From Dunaliella salina (lineage: Eukaryota; Chlorophyta; Chlorophyceae; Chlamydomonadales; Dunaliellaceae): a DNA stretch of 29,380 nucleotides. How positions within the stretch are numbered: the first letter of the stretch is position 1; every line of letters starts with the position of its first letter. Under the pieces are notes generated by a model. The model saw only the letters and a program-made list of their open reading frames with translations, did not search any database and was not told the DNA's origin. Of this stretch, positions 1-10,024 are shown in pieces. Where the stretch lies: contig MU070054.1 of NCBI GenBank assembly GCA_002284615.2, forward strand, positions 111,159 through 140,538, in the 5' to 3' direction. Both the position numbers and the translations under genes were made by a program.

Positions 1-93
1 CCAGTTGTTGAGCCAGTCCAAGAATACAAGGTAACAAACTAACTAACTGACTGCTTGACCAGGATTCAGCAATAACCAAGATTCAGCGTGACA
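1..93. repeat. Left copy of 93-bp terminal direct repeat
   Basis: Identical to 2538-2630 over 93 bases. The last bases are GCGTGACA and the LTR-like part begins TGTTGAG at base 6. It may continue left of the window. Confidence 0.85.
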
Positions 94-716
94 GCTGTCG
101 TGCGAAATCAGTGTAATACACACATCACCAACCTGGGAGCACAGATCACTACCCCCCTAATTCTTGCCAGATGCAAGGATGAAAAACAGACGACAGCAGA
201 TGGCAAGAATTATAATACTTCAGAGTGCATACGATGAAGATGTGTGAACATGTTGGTGCAAGATGGTGAACCGAGCTAACAAAGAAAAGTTGCTTCACAG
301 AAGCAAGCGTTGCAGCGAAGGAAAAATCTGACACAAGCACTATCCACAGACCTCCTTGGCCTAAGTCGACATGCTCAAAAGATAGACGTCCAGAATTGAC
401 ACAAATTTCACCTCCAGGAGGTTGACTGCTCAAGCACACAGATAACCAAGGACACATGTGTGCACTCTTTCAGGCACAAGTTTTTCTAGCAGCATAGGCC
501 TAGGCAGGATCAGGACAGGCAGCCTTATTTTATCACGCGACCTAGAGAAACAGAATCAGCCAGAATCACCCCCCAGACATTTAATGCGCTGGCGGAAGGA
601 TGCTTCGCAGCTGAAAATTGCCGAATGGAAAATCCACCATCCACCACAAAAATTCCCACCAGCTCAAAGTTCGAAGTGCTGACCAGGAGAGTTAATCAGT
701 CGCACAGTGTGTATAA

Positions 717-2315
717 TCAGAGACAGTCAGGATCCTGGTAAGGTTCTGCAGAGGGTTGAAAGAGTGGGTTAGACATAGCACAGATGAGTTGAGCAAAGGG
801 ATCTTGTTGCTCTGCTGGATCAGTGCATGGGACTGCTGCTTGTGCTGCTGCTTCAAATTCAACGTGAGGTTTGCTTTCAAGTGCATAAGCTGCTAATGCA
901 CCACACATCAACAAACCAGTGGCCATGGATCTGGCCCATGTTCTCTCTGACGTGGCAATTAAAGGAACGGAAGCAAAAGTATTATTGTCGCCCTTGGTGA
1001 GAAAAGGCCTGTAATCAAGAGACTCAGTGAAAGGATCTGGGCGTGCACCCCAGTCTCTGGCACAGTGTGAAGAAATCAGCACATCATACATATGCTCAAC
1101 TCCTTGGACAACAAGAAATCGTGTGGCTGCAGTGCTGAAAGTGCTGCTCTCTACAGGCGTGCCTTTGTTCAGAACACAGTGCAGAGGACCATCAATCTTG
1201 CCTACCACAGCTCCAGTACTGCCAAGTGAAGTGGAAATCTGCGTGTCACTGGTGCTGTAAGGCAAACCCTGCGCATCAGCATACTTCTGAGAGAGCAAGC
1301 TGATCTCAGAGCAAGTATCATACAGTGCAGTGCGAAAGCTAGCAAAAGACTTGCCAGAGTGCTCCAAAGTCAAAACTTCTTTGAGTCTGTACAAACCAGC
1401 TGAAAGCTGAAAGTAGTCCTGAATCTGAGCATCAGAAAATTTAACTGCACCTGCGGACTTGGGCTCAGAGGTAAGAGCAACTACAGGAGCAGTGTCTCGT
1501 GGGCCTGCTTCACCACTCAAAATGTCACTGCGCTCTAGCAAAGCAACAGAGGTCTTGGCATTCATGCTGACAGAAACTGTGCTCTCAGGTTGAGTGCGCA
1601 ACAATTGGAGTAATTTTTCTTCACCCAGTGCTTCCAGTGGTATTTGCACAGATGCAGATGTGTGCGCAGATGCAGGCTGGGTTGGTGCTGATGCAGTAGC
1701 AGGTCTGTCATTCTGAGGCGCAGGTCTTGCATGCCTTCTTGACTCAAAATTCGTGCTGGGTGAAAAGGGCACAGGTGCTGCTGCCGACACAAGGGTCTCA
1801 GGCTCTTTAACTACTGTGATCATGCTAAGGGGAGGTGGCCAGTGCAAATCTGCATTTGATGCAAACTGCTCAGAGTCATACCCACTTGTCGTGTGCACAT
1901 CTGCATTTGATGCGAACTGCTCAGGATTATAACTGCTTGTCATGTGCACTTGGGGATGCTGCATTACAGTGGTGCTGAGTTGTTGCCGGCTTGGATGCTG
2001 CTCATAATTTGGGCCATAACACAGAGCATGCGGTGAATGGAATCTACCACAGTCCTGACAAGGTGCGCGGAATTTGGGTGCTGTGTGGCGAAAACCAGGA
2101 GTAAGCTGCTCATGCTGATGCATACCACCCCCCAGCAGCGAACTACTGGTTGAGCTGTACGGCCAGCCAGTTGTTGAGAAATGAGTGTTTAACGTCCAGA
2201 GCTGGCTACAACCATCCAGACAAAGGACAAGTTCACTCGAGTCGATGGGAAGAGATGCGAGTGAGACAGGGTTGCTGGGATTCTGGGTTTGCTGTTCCTT
2301 GCTGCACTCCCGCAT
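717..2315 (-). CDS. Retroelement gag-like protein with degenerate retropepsin
   Basis: The frame is open from about 2354; the first ATG is at 2315, giving 532 residues. I number from 2345, ten codons before that ATG. A short Cys/His motif, C96-x2-C99-G-x2-H103-x5-C109, resembles a nucleocapsid zinc knuckle. Residues 138-168 hold two copies of an EQFASNAD unit. The centre (about 180-300) is Pro/Ser/Thr/Ala-rich. Residues 341-362 (LYDTCSEISLLSQKYADAQG) match the retropepsin active-site region, but the usual Asp-Thr-Gly reads Asp-Thr-Cys at 343-345. The second half of the fold follows as FLVVQGVEHMYDVLI (410-424). The protein stops after a hydrophobic stretch near 475-488. The DTC change suggests a weak or dead protease. 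Family membership follows from motifs only. Confidence 0.65.
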   Translation of the reverse strand: MRECSKEQQTQNPSNPVSLASLPIDSSELVLCLDGCSQLWTLNTHFSTTGWPYSSTSSSLLGGGMHQHEQLTPGFRHTAPKFRAPCQDCGRFHSPHALCYGPNYEQHPSRQQLSTTVMQHPQVHMTSSYNPEQFASNADVHTTSGYDSEQFASNADLHWPPPLSMITVVKEPETLVSAAAPVPFSPSTNFESRRHARPAPQNDRPATASAPTQPASAHTSASVQIPLEALGEEKLLQLLRTQPESTVSVSMNAKTSVALLERSDILSGEAGPRDTAPVVALTSEPKSAGAVKFSDAQIQDYFQLSAGLYRLKEVLTLEHSGKSFASFRTALYDTCSEISLLSQKYADAQGLPYSTSDTQISTSLGSTGAVVGKIDGPLHCVLNKGTPVESSTFSTAATRFLVVQGVEHMYDVLISSHCARDWGARPDPFTESLDYRPFLTKGDNNTFASVPLIATSERTWARSMATGLLMCGALAAYALESKPHVEFEAAAQAAVPCTDPAEQQDPFAQLICAMSNPLFQPSAEPYQDPDCL

Positions 2316-2537
2316 GATGCAGCACAGCACTTCTTCTTCACACACAAGACATACTCAGCTTTGGTACTTGATTGCCAGGCCTGCTCCCCTATGCCCCTCC
2401 CAGGGCAATGGGAGACTACTCCATCATCTGCTCGGTCTACAATGCTGAGAATAGGTGATGTCAAATCCAGACCATTGGAAATAACCCCGACAAGTCTAAT
2501 CCAATGTGCATAACTACAATTCTCAACAACTGGCTGG

Positions 2538-2630
2538 CCAGTTGTTGAGCCAGTCCAAGAATACAAGGTAACAAACTAACTAACTGACTGCTTGACCAGG
2601 ATTCAGCAATAACCAAGATTCAGCGTGACA
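2538..2630. repeat. Right copy of 93-bp terminal direct repeat, with hairpin at its border
   Basis: Identical to 1-93. Its left border forms a perfect inverted repeat: CTCAACAACTGG at 2522-2533, four bases, then CCAGTTGTTGAG at 2538-2549. A further inverted copy of the same roughly 20 bases lies at 2162-2181, inside the ORF. The base after the repeat begins LINE coding sequence. Confidence 0.85.
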
Positions 2631-3290
2631 CCCCTTTTAATGCCAAACATACTTCAAACAGTGATTCTCCTATCCATTCACATCACGATTTGCGCAGGAC
2701 CACAAGAAGGACCATCAATGCTAGCCAAGTCGGGCAACCACATGAATATCATGTCAAGGATCGTCATGTGCGCCTCATAGAAATCAAGTTCTGTGAGGAC
2801 ACTAGGCCTGAACATCAGTTACATGCGGCAAAGCAGCAGCATTCAGACCTCTGTAAGATTATTAGTGCTAAAGCTGTTTCCATTCATCCTATTCTCCTGG
2901 GTGCTGGTGGAACTATTTATACTGAGCATACCATGAAGCAATTCAAACAACTAGGATTGGATCATCAGCGTGCCACTAGGCTTGCTCAACAACTTCATGC
3001 ACATTCTGTTCAATATGCCCACAAACTTGCCACCACACGCCGCGCCATTGAACATAACAATACTTCCCACAGCCAAAGTACAGAGACAGGTACTTCTCGT
3101 AACCCTCCAGATCCCCATTAGCTCTCTCTTTTTCTTACCTTGCGGTGGAGGGGACTCACGGCTCTTTGAGCCAGTGTGTCTCCTTTTCCTTAATTGATGT
3201 AGGTAGAGTTTCTCTTCCTACGTAGTTTTTCTTTTCTTTTTTATTTTCTTTTCTTTTGCAGCTTGCTCCTTTATTGAAGCGTTGCAACAG
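2631..3290 (+). mobile_element. 5'-truncated LINE, nuclease-like 3' domain plus 3' UTR (copy 1)
   Basis: An open frame runs from the end of the direct repeat to the stop at 3121. It encodes the C-terminal domain common in algal non-LTR elements: HVRLIEIKFCEDTRP, then a conserved HPILLGAGGTIY, then QQLHAHSVQYAHKLATTRRA. The E-I-K spacing suggests a PD-(D/E)XK restriction-like nuclease fold (inference). The 3' UTR has GGTGGAGGGGACTCACGG and ends in a TTTTCTTTTC tract. No RT remains in this copy. The same end recurs at 3920-4365 and 16620-16905. Confidence 0.75.
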
Positions 3291-3665
3291 AGAGAACATG
3301 TATTTTGGTCGTGCCCCCATGCTCAAGTAGCTGTGGATATTTTGGCCAAAAACTTGCCAAGTGGTACTCAAATACTTCCCTTGCGACGTCTGGTTGCTCA
3401 TTCCTCCCTGCTCCAGCATCAACTCACGTACCTGGTGGGTCGCATGCCTGTGTGCCCTAAACTCCATGGGCAAATTGAGGGGTACAAACCCTCGAGTATC
3501 CAAGGAACAGTGTATGATCATGTCCATTGTAGGACTAAAGCCTTTAGTAAAGGATTCCGTAGCTTGCCAAGGGCGGCAGTCCCCCTTGACTAAATCCTTG
3601 CCGTCTCATCATCCCTTCATCTGCACAAACCTTGACCCTGACTTGTCAATGAACCTCTCTTTGTA
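3270..3665 (+). mobile_element. LINE internal fragment, post-RT zinc region
   Basis: Two overlapping plus frames together resemble the part of a LINE after the RT. One gives EHVFWSCPHAQVAVDIL, the usual end of a Cys/His motif. The other gives DVWLLIPP, then WWVACLCALNSM, then a LPSHHPFI block. Switching between frames indicates frameshift decay. The fragment follows the 3' tail of copy 1 directly. Bases 3666-3824 show nothing I can name. Confidence 0.6.
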
Positions 3666-3824
3666 GGCTTTTCAGCCGTTTGCTTGCTTCGGTTTTTGGT
3701 GGAGCCTTAATAATGCATGTAGTGAGAGCCCGTAACTTCCTGTATTCCCTTATTTTTTCTTTCTGAGTTTTGTGATCAAACTAGCAGAGGTCCTCCTGGG
3801 GAGTAGCTACTTCCTTGGGCAGTG

Positions 3825-3918
<94 letters not shown>

Positions 3919-3919
3919 A
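3825..3919. repeat. (CAA)n microsatellite, about 31 units
   Basis: An uninterrupted ACA/CAA run of about 95 bases. It ends exactly where LINE homology of the next copy starts (AGTTGAACGCGGCAG). Apparent poly-Val and poly-Thr frames here are artefacts. Confidence 0.98.
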
Positions 3920-4365
3920 GTTGAACGCGGCAGAGCAGGAGCATGCAGACCTTGGTAAACTTGTTATTGCTAAAGCTGTTTCAATCCACCCTATTATCCT
4001 GGGTGCTGGTGGAACTATTTGCAATGAGCAAAACCTGAAGCAATTCAAATAACTAGGACTGGATCATCATTGTGCCACTGAGCTTGCTCAACAACTTCAT
4101 GCCCATTATGTTCAACCTGCCCACAAACTAGTTTCCACTCGTCGTGCTATCATACAAGAGTACTTACCAGAGCCAGGTTCTAGAGCCAGGTGCTTCTAGT
4201 AACCCTCCAGATCCACATTCGGCTGTCTTGACTCATACCTGGCGGTGGAGGGGACTCACGGATCTTCATTAGCCAATGTGTCTCCTTTTCCTTAATTGGT
4301 GTTGGAAAAGTTCCTCTGCCTATGTAGTTTTTCTTTTCTTTTCTTTTCTTTTTCCTGCTCGGTAT
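3920..4365 (+). mobile_element. 5'-truncated LINE 3' end (copy 2), degenerate
   Basis: Encodes the same domain as copy 1 (SIHPIILGAGGTICNEQ), but with a stop directly after KQFK near 4050 and further changes after it. The 3' UTR matches copy 1: GGTGGAGGGGACTCACGG, then a CTTTTC tract at about 4330-4353. It is a dead fragment. Confidence 0.8.
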
Positions 4366-4619
4366 CAATCTATCTTTATGATGCCCTTCTTAACCCTATT
4401 TGATACATCAATGTGTCCACGACGATGGAGTTTCCCTTTTGCGAATAGTGTCAACCCAACCCTTTCTCTACCACAAGAGGCCCATGCTTCCAGCAGAACC
4501 ATGAGGACTTATCATACACGCTTTGGTATTCAATGTACCTGGTAGGATGCCAGGAGGAGGAACATAAAGCCTCTGCTACCTGTCTACTCGTGACAAGACA
4601 TTTCTCATAAATTATTGCG

Positions 4620-4730
4620 GAGCATTTTGTGCTCCTGACTAACCATGCCAACCTCGGGGTGGAAACCCAATGGCACCACGGGATCTTGCAAGATAAAAAG
4701 CACATATTCTTGAGTGCCCTTCTCAGGATC
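4620..4730 (+). mobile_element. Short LINE C-terminal remnant
   Basis: Bases 4628-4730 parallel the LINE fragment at 10425-10560: both run from GGGTGGAAA-CCCAA to a CAAGAT(A/G)AAAAGCACAT block and then CAGGATCTGACAG. The encoded QD-K-KH core belongs to the Cys/His motif of the larger LINE. Bases 4366-4619 show no gene. Confidence 0.55.
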
Positions 4731-4774
4731 TGACAGCGTCGGAAAGTGTGGTAGTTCTGATTTGTACCTGATAC

Positions 4775-5125
4775 TGAAGGAAATTCAGAGCGGATTTTGC
4801 CTGAATCAGGTTCAGATCAGGAGGCTTTCAGTAAAAACCCTGAGCACCCGAGCAGCTGGGCAAGGGAATTGAATCAGGTTGTCATCAGGATATTTACCTG
4901 ATTCAGGTCATTGTGAACCTGATTCCGTTTATAGGGCAGAACTGGTTCAGGAGGAAATTCAGGCCGGGTTTTGCCTGAATCAGATTCGGATCAGGAGGCT
5001 TTCAGCAACAACCATTGAAGGGTGCAGCTGGGTGAGAGAACTGAATCAGATTGTCTTCAGCAGAATTTCTACTTGATTCAGAAGTATTTATTCACCTGAT
5101 TCAGAAGGAAATTTATAACGGACAT
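4775..5125. repeat. Tandem array, 174-bp period, TGA(A/T)TCA-rich
   Basis: Two units start at 4781 and 4955, with a partial third near 5109. Each has AAATTCAG, a TTTTGCCTGAATCAG block and AGGAGGCTTTCAG. The palindromic TGAATCA/TGATTCA heptamer occurs about seven times. No ORF of note. Confidence 0.85.
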
Positions 5126-5714
5126 AGCCTGAATTAGGTTACACGCAGTAACACGAACACTTCTGTGCGCACTACTGTGCAAATTCGACCTCCACATAAT
5201 CGTGAAGTGTGCTGCTGTAACCGCAGAAAGGTTGACTCCCTCCGCTGCGAGCGTTTGAGCCAAGCTGCACATGAACGCACCCTGCCAGTGGCACGCCCTG
5301 CAGAGACAAAACACAAAGGCGTGTACTCATCAACACGCAAGGAGCTACCTTGCTGAGGAGCGTAGGCCCTGAAGTGCGAAACACTAGTACGAGGGCTCCT
5401 GGATATCACCACACTGGTGCCTGCGAATGCAAGCAGCATTAGTCCAGTAGGGTTCAGATGCCGCAGGAGCAGCGGGCAAGGAGGGGTTCGCTCTACAGTG
5501 AGTCAAATGTCAGCCACGTTCATTTGCTGAACAGGTTCCGTTTACAGATAAACGTGAAAAAAGGAATTTCATGGTTAATAATGTAAGCCAAATGGCTGCT
5601 CTGACTTCACTTCAAGCGATACTTCAATCTGACTACAGTTCAAAAATGTGTCTTCCTCAATGTCCTGGAATTGATTGCAACGTAAAGTGAGTTGCATGAA
5701 TGAAAGCTCAGGTG

Positions 5715-5715
<1 letters not shown>
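5126..5715 (-). other. Region without a firm gene; two weak minus-strand exon candidates
   Basis: On the minus strand 5349-5420 is bounded by TTCGCAG and G|GTAGC, and another acceptor (GTCTCTGCAG) opens a segment at 5297. Frames are open but I recognise no protein and cannot join a gene. The rest looks non-coding. Confidence 0.2.

Positions 5716-5789
<74 letters not shown>
5716..5789. repeat. (CA)n microsatellite, 37 units
   Basis: A pure 74-base CA run. Poly-Thr/His and poly-Val/Cys frames across it are artefacts. Confidence 0.99.
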
Positions 5790-5793
<4 letters not shown>

Positions 5794-5984
5794 ACACATG
5801 ATCAAATATCATTTAAACATTTCAAGGATCAAACAGACCTGGGCTGCAATGAAAGGTATACCTGTATATATACATCCATGTTTGTCAGCGCGGCAATTCT
5901 GGACTTTTATTGCTTCTCCTCTTAAATATCTTTGCAGATATTGAAGTCTGGATGATTCTACTGAGTTGCTAGTACGCTAAGCAG

Positions 5985-6165
5985 CAAAAGTGCACTTAGG
6001 GAGCAAGTAAACTTGGCGGTCTACTTGGCTACAAGTGCTGTACTTGGGCTGCAAGTACCCTGCAAGTAGTCTACAAGTGAGAGCGTTGTCATAGTGGTAG
6101 CTACGGTATCTTGGGCCAAGACACCGTGTATCCCCTTTACCAAGAGAAAATGAGAAAATGAATTT
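5985..6165 (+). repeat. CAAGT/ACTTG cluster and hairpin with SINE-like tail
   Basis: Bases 5985-6080 carry many CAAGT and ACTTG motifs in both orientations. Then comes TCATAGTGGTAGC, resembling a Pol III A box, followed by a hairpin of 6103-6114 with 6116-6127 (ACGGTATCTTGG/CCAAGACACCGT, one mismatch). A tail of GAGAAAATGAGAAAATGAATTTT follows in shortened repeats. No B box is seen, so a truncated SINE is only a possibility. Bases 6166-6600 hold nothing I can identify. Confidence 0.3.
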
Positions 6166-6599
6166 TATCTTTTAATTCCCCGTCTCATGCATTTTTTGTA
6201 CCGTAATGTCGAGCAGGCGGTGTATCTGGCTGAAGCTTAAATTCCTTGATGTAATGTAATATTTCATGCCAGTACAGTGTCTGCCTGACGGTTGTGCTGA
6301 GGTCCCACAGTGGGTGCCAGCTTCCTGGAGTGGGAGACAGAAATGGAAAACCACATTGGCAGGAAAAACTCTCCTTGCATCAATGAAGGAAAAGGTTGTT
6401 ATTGATTAGTAACAGTGAGTGTGCATTCCTCAGATTTCTGTATGTTCCGATAGAGTTTATTTCCTTGCTCTTTTTGTGCAAGGGACCTCCTTTAGTGCCC
6501 TACTTGTTCAATTTATTTACCCTTCTTGATCTAGCCAAGCTTGAACCCCAGAAGGACTGTTTTCCGAGGCCAAGGGCTACATAAACACCTTTACCACAC

Positions 6600-7090
6600 A
6601 TTTTATCTGATTCACGTGCAAACACCCCTGAGTTAGATGCACATCAGAACTGATTCAGACTTCCAGGAAGTTGTCACAAATAGATATAACCAGGCAGTTC
6701 TGAATCAGGCACTTTCAACCTAAATCAGGTCTGGATCGTGTACAGATCAGACCTTTTTTTCCTGGATTAGGTTCGCATCAGAAAAGATTCAGACCTCCCG
6801 GAAATTGGTACAAATGTATTCTTGCCAGGCAGTTCTGAACCAGGCAGTTTCGAAGCTGAATCAGGTCTGAATCAGTTCCAGATCAGACTGTACTTCTGAT
6901 TCAGGTTCGCATCAGAACTGAATCAGACCTTCAGGGAGTTGGTGCAAATAGATTTTAGCTAGGCAGTTCTGATTCAGGCAGTTTTCAAACTTAATCAGGT
7001 CCGGATCAGGTACAGATCAGACCTTATTTCTGATTCGGGTTCATATCAAAATTAGCCTGCCTGATTCAGGTCCACATCAGACCAACCCAC
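6600..7090. repeat. Tandem array, about 134-bp period, TGA(A/T)TCA-rich
   Basis: The GTTCGCATCA-type landmark recurs near 6638, 6771, 6905 and 7039, a steady spacing of 133-134 bases over about 3.5 units. At least nine TGAATCA or TGATTCA heptamers occur. The core TGAATCAGGTTC-ATCAG also appears in the array at 4775-5125, so the two arrays are related. Confidence 0.85.
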
Positions 7091-7360
7091 ACTTTCTGAT
7101 GAGACTTACGCACTCAGTTCCATTTTTTGTTCAGCTGTGCATCTCTAGGTAGTCCAACACACCTGAGAGACTTCATGAACCAAGCTAATGTCTTGGCTTA
7201 GTTTTAGCCAAGTTTATGTCTGCATGCTTGAGGTGATTTAGTTGTTTCGAGCACCACTTTCAATTTGCCTAGACTGGTCTGGTTACAGGCTTCTGTGTTT
7301 CCACTCAGCTGCCCTCGTATGCAGATAGAGCATTGTTACCTTGCCTTTATTTTCTTTGAT
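7090..7360 (+). mobile_element. LINE 3' fragment (same family as 10395-10990)
   Basis: CGCACTCAGTTCCAT, TTGTTCAGCTGTGCA and GAGACTTCATGA-CCA occur in the same order as at 10565-10640. The 3' part, TCCACTCAGCTGCCCT...GCAGATA, matches 10930-10960. The reading frame is broken, so this is a fossil. Confidence 0.65.
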
Positions 7361-8190
7361 TGGAAACATCTGATTTTATCTGATTCAGTATGTTCCCGTG
7401 ACGTGTGCCGTCCAAGCAGCACGAAATCTCACCCTCCTGTGCAACCCCCCCCCCCCCAAGTTTCCTCCCTCCTGTTCTGCCAGTGCTTTTTGCATGTAAC
7501 ACAACTCATGTGCATCACCAATTTGCATGTGCAAGCAAGCTCTGACTGTACCTGGGAGGCTTGCAACGGCTGCTAGAAGCCTGGAGAGGCTTAAACAATA
7601 ATGATGAAAGGGGTGCAGACGGGAATATATCTCATTTAGATGGTGATGCATTTTACTACAGATGATGCACAAATACAAATGGCCAAAGCACCATGATAAA
7701 TGGAAGAACTGAAAGGTGTGGATGAATTGAAATGTCCTGAGCTCATAACAAAACAGAGGGGCATGGAATCCTAAGCCAATAGAAAATGGCAGCAGCTGCA
7801 GCATGAATGGACAGCGCAGGGCAAGTTGCAAGAGCTGTTTGAGCCTCCTCATGCTATCATGCAAGTGTTAAGCTTCTCGAGCACAGTCTCAATCCAAGTA
7901 CAAGCATATCGGCAGAGCAAATGTCACTTGTTCATAGGTCACGGTCAATGAATTAAATGCCTGATCAGTTTTCACGGGCATGGTCTTGCAAAATGGGCTG
8001 ACAAACTGTTCAAAGTCAGTCAATGACTGAGACAAGCAATTATTTTGTACAGTTCTTTTCCCTGTCTGCCTAGAAACAAAGAATCCATAGGCAATATGCT
8101 GGCATGGGTGTTTGTGTGGACACAAAGCTAGGCCTTGCAACATGGATGCTGCACATGCCTCAACCCCCCTCCCAAAATTAAACCTTAAGA
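7361..8190. other. No gene seen
   Basis: Contains a run of 13 C at 7445-7457 and scattered frames, including a 159-codon minus frame, that show no motif or splice pattern. The part nearest 8190 is probably 3' UTR and downstream flank of the minus-strand gene. Confidence 0.4.
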
Positions 8191-8191
8191 C

Positions 8192-10024
8192 TCACTCAGC
8201 GTCCTCTTCTCGTGACATGATTTCTAGCTCTTCCTTGATAATGTCAAATCCTACTTCCTTGTATCGCATCGCAAACCAATGCTGTTTCAAGTAGCCATCT
8301 GGATGGGCTGTGACATATTTACCACTCACATCCTGCAACTGCACTGGATAATCAGGCCATCCTAGAGCTCCTGAGCGCAGTGCACGCCCTTCTGGGGTCA
8401 AAGGCTTGTACACATCCACCAGCGCAAGCGCAGAGGACAGTAGTCGTGCCTGCGCAGCATCATGGCATGGCAAATGCGTTCTTATTAAGGTGAAAACTCG
8501 GACATATGCCATCATGCCCTCCACATCTTTTTTCAATCCCAAAAGCTACATAATTTCTGTGTACAGCAAACACAAGAAAGCAGGAGGTTCTCACCTGTCG
8601 ATCATTTGTCCTGCAGCCTTTCTCCAAAAAAAAGCTCCATGGCCCTTATGAAGCTCTCCTTCCCTAGGACCCCTCCCTGCTCTGTCCCCCTTGCAGGGCT
8701 AGGCAAAGCAAGACTAGAGCTCAGGCCTCTGGGCGCCCGTGCTGAGGCTGAGGTTCTAGAGGAGAAGGAAGAGGAGGGAGAATGCTGCCCAAGTGATCGA
8801 TGGTGGGAGCAATGGCGGCGGTGGTGGGGCAGAACATCTGGGTCATCATCTGGCTGCGACTCTGCTTGCGCATGCTCTGTCACTGGCTGTGATACTCCCT
8901 CTCCTCCATGATTCTCTTTTTGCTGTTGCTGCCCCATGCTGCCTGACCTGCTGATGTGCACCTTCTGCAGGGCAGCTTTTGTCTTGGCCTGAAATGCATC
9001 CCACCTGCTGCTGCTTGCAGAGGGCCCAGCTGCCTCTACCTGGTCCCCCTCGTCACAAGCTGACGATGATGAGGGCACTGTTTGGTTCTCTCCGCTTGCT
9101 TGAGTCTGGGGTGGCTGAGGGGGTGGGAGCGAGAAATGGGCAGCTGGTTTGGGGACTGTGGGTGGGAGGTGTGAGTGCCGTTGTAAGGGACCAGCCTTGG
9201 TAACAACTGTACTGGATGCAGCCATGCCACTCCACTGCTGCATCGAGCAGCTGCTGGTGCTGCTTGCACTCCTCGCACTTCGGGCTGCCAAGGATGCCTG
9301 CTTGTTCCCCTCTGGCAAGCCGCTGCTGTTGCTACGTGATGCTGCAGCCCTTGCTGCTGGCATCTGCTGCGCACGCTCCCATTCCAAGTGTGCTTGTTCC
9401 CAGTTGAATGCCTGCTGCTGGTGTATGCCACTCTTGTATGCAAGCTCTGATGACATTCCAGGTTTGGCAAGCTGCAAACCCTTCAGGTCCATGTAGAGCT
9501 CATCCATTGCGCTGCGCTTCTTGCTGCTGCTGTAAGCCCCTGCCCCTTGAGCCAGACTGGACTCAATCATGGCCCGCTGCACCCTCTCTGCCATGTTATC
9601 CGTGTCGAGCGTCATCTCATATGGCATGCAAGCAGACAGAGGCCTGGAGGAACGTCCAGACTTGTGCAAGACAAAGGAGAGGACTTGTTGCCTGCAAGTG
9701 CACAAGCAGCACAAGCACCGAGGTCAACGAACATATGTATGACACGTATCATGCAGGCACAAGTGCACACGTATGCTGTTGTGGATATTCTAACATTTGT
9801 GACCCACCGGATGCTGGAGTTTGTTCCTTTTCGCTGACGCTTCACTGTTTCCTGGGCGGGCGTCAGGCCAAGTGTCTAAGTCTGTAACAGGACGAACCGT
9901 TTCTGTGAGAGAGTTGAGTGAATTGAGCGAAAGCCTCCCTGTAATCTAAATTATGACAAGACAACCAATTCAAATCTCCATTTACCTTTTCGATGCATGT
10001 GCTGAAAATCCGCTTTCCCAGGAC
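8192..10024 (-). CDS. Unknown protein, at least four exons, homopolymer frameshift
   Basis: Minus-strand exons inferred from splice sites with matching phase: 10024-9986 (VLGKRIFSTCIEK), 9875-9808, 9691-8595 and 8545-8192. The large exon has MTLDTDNMAERVQRAM, a KKR cluster, AFNWEQAHLEWERAQQ, Ser/Pro-rich disorder and a His-rich patch. The last exon is compact and looks like a folded domain (LGWPDYPVQLQDVSGKYV, then DGYLKQHWFAMRYKEVGFDI). I do not recognise the family. As written the large exon stops just before its GTGAG donor; a run of 8 A (8626-8633 on plus) one base shorter would restore the phase-0 junction with the 49-bp intron. This is either a sequencing error or a real mutation. The 5' end was not found. 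A partial paralog is at 18846-19587. Confidence 0.65.

Larger units (their letters stand above)
1..2630 (-). mobile_element. Non-autonomous LTR-like retroelement with gag/protease ORF
   Basis: A 93-bp sequence at 1-93 recurs without a mismatch at 2538-2630. Within each copy a TGTTGAG...GTGACA segment (6-93, 2543-2630) has the TG...CA ends of an LTR. Between them lies one long minus-strand ORF with retroviral-type zinc-knuckle and retropepsin features, so transcription would run right to left. Two bases inside the right repeat, read on the minus strand, is TGGCTGGCCAG, which starts with TGG as a primer-binding site should. I see no reverse transcriptase, RNase H or integrase and no clear polypurine tract, so the element would need help from another. 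The left repeat touches the window edge, so target duplication and the true left end cannot be checked. A segmental duplication is the alternative. Confidence 0.55.

Noticed and set aside
3776..4052. Poly-Val and poly-Thr ORFs
   Set aside because: They are translations of the CAA microsatellite with short flanks.
5575..5944. Cys/Val and Thr/His repeat ORFs
   Set aside because: They are translations of the CA microsatellite.
4775..7090. CRISPR-like array
   Set aside because: Periods of 134-174 bp with diverged units and no short constant repeat/spacer pattern; the context is a eukaryotic nuclear genome.
7385..7864. 159-codon minus ORF
   Set aside because: Biased composition, no motif, no splice signals; more likely flanking or UTR sequence.
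8606..9887. Several plus-strand ORFs over the 8-10 kb gene
   Set aside because: They overlap the minus-strand exons, are Leu/Cys-rich as expected from CTG runs, and have no splice support.
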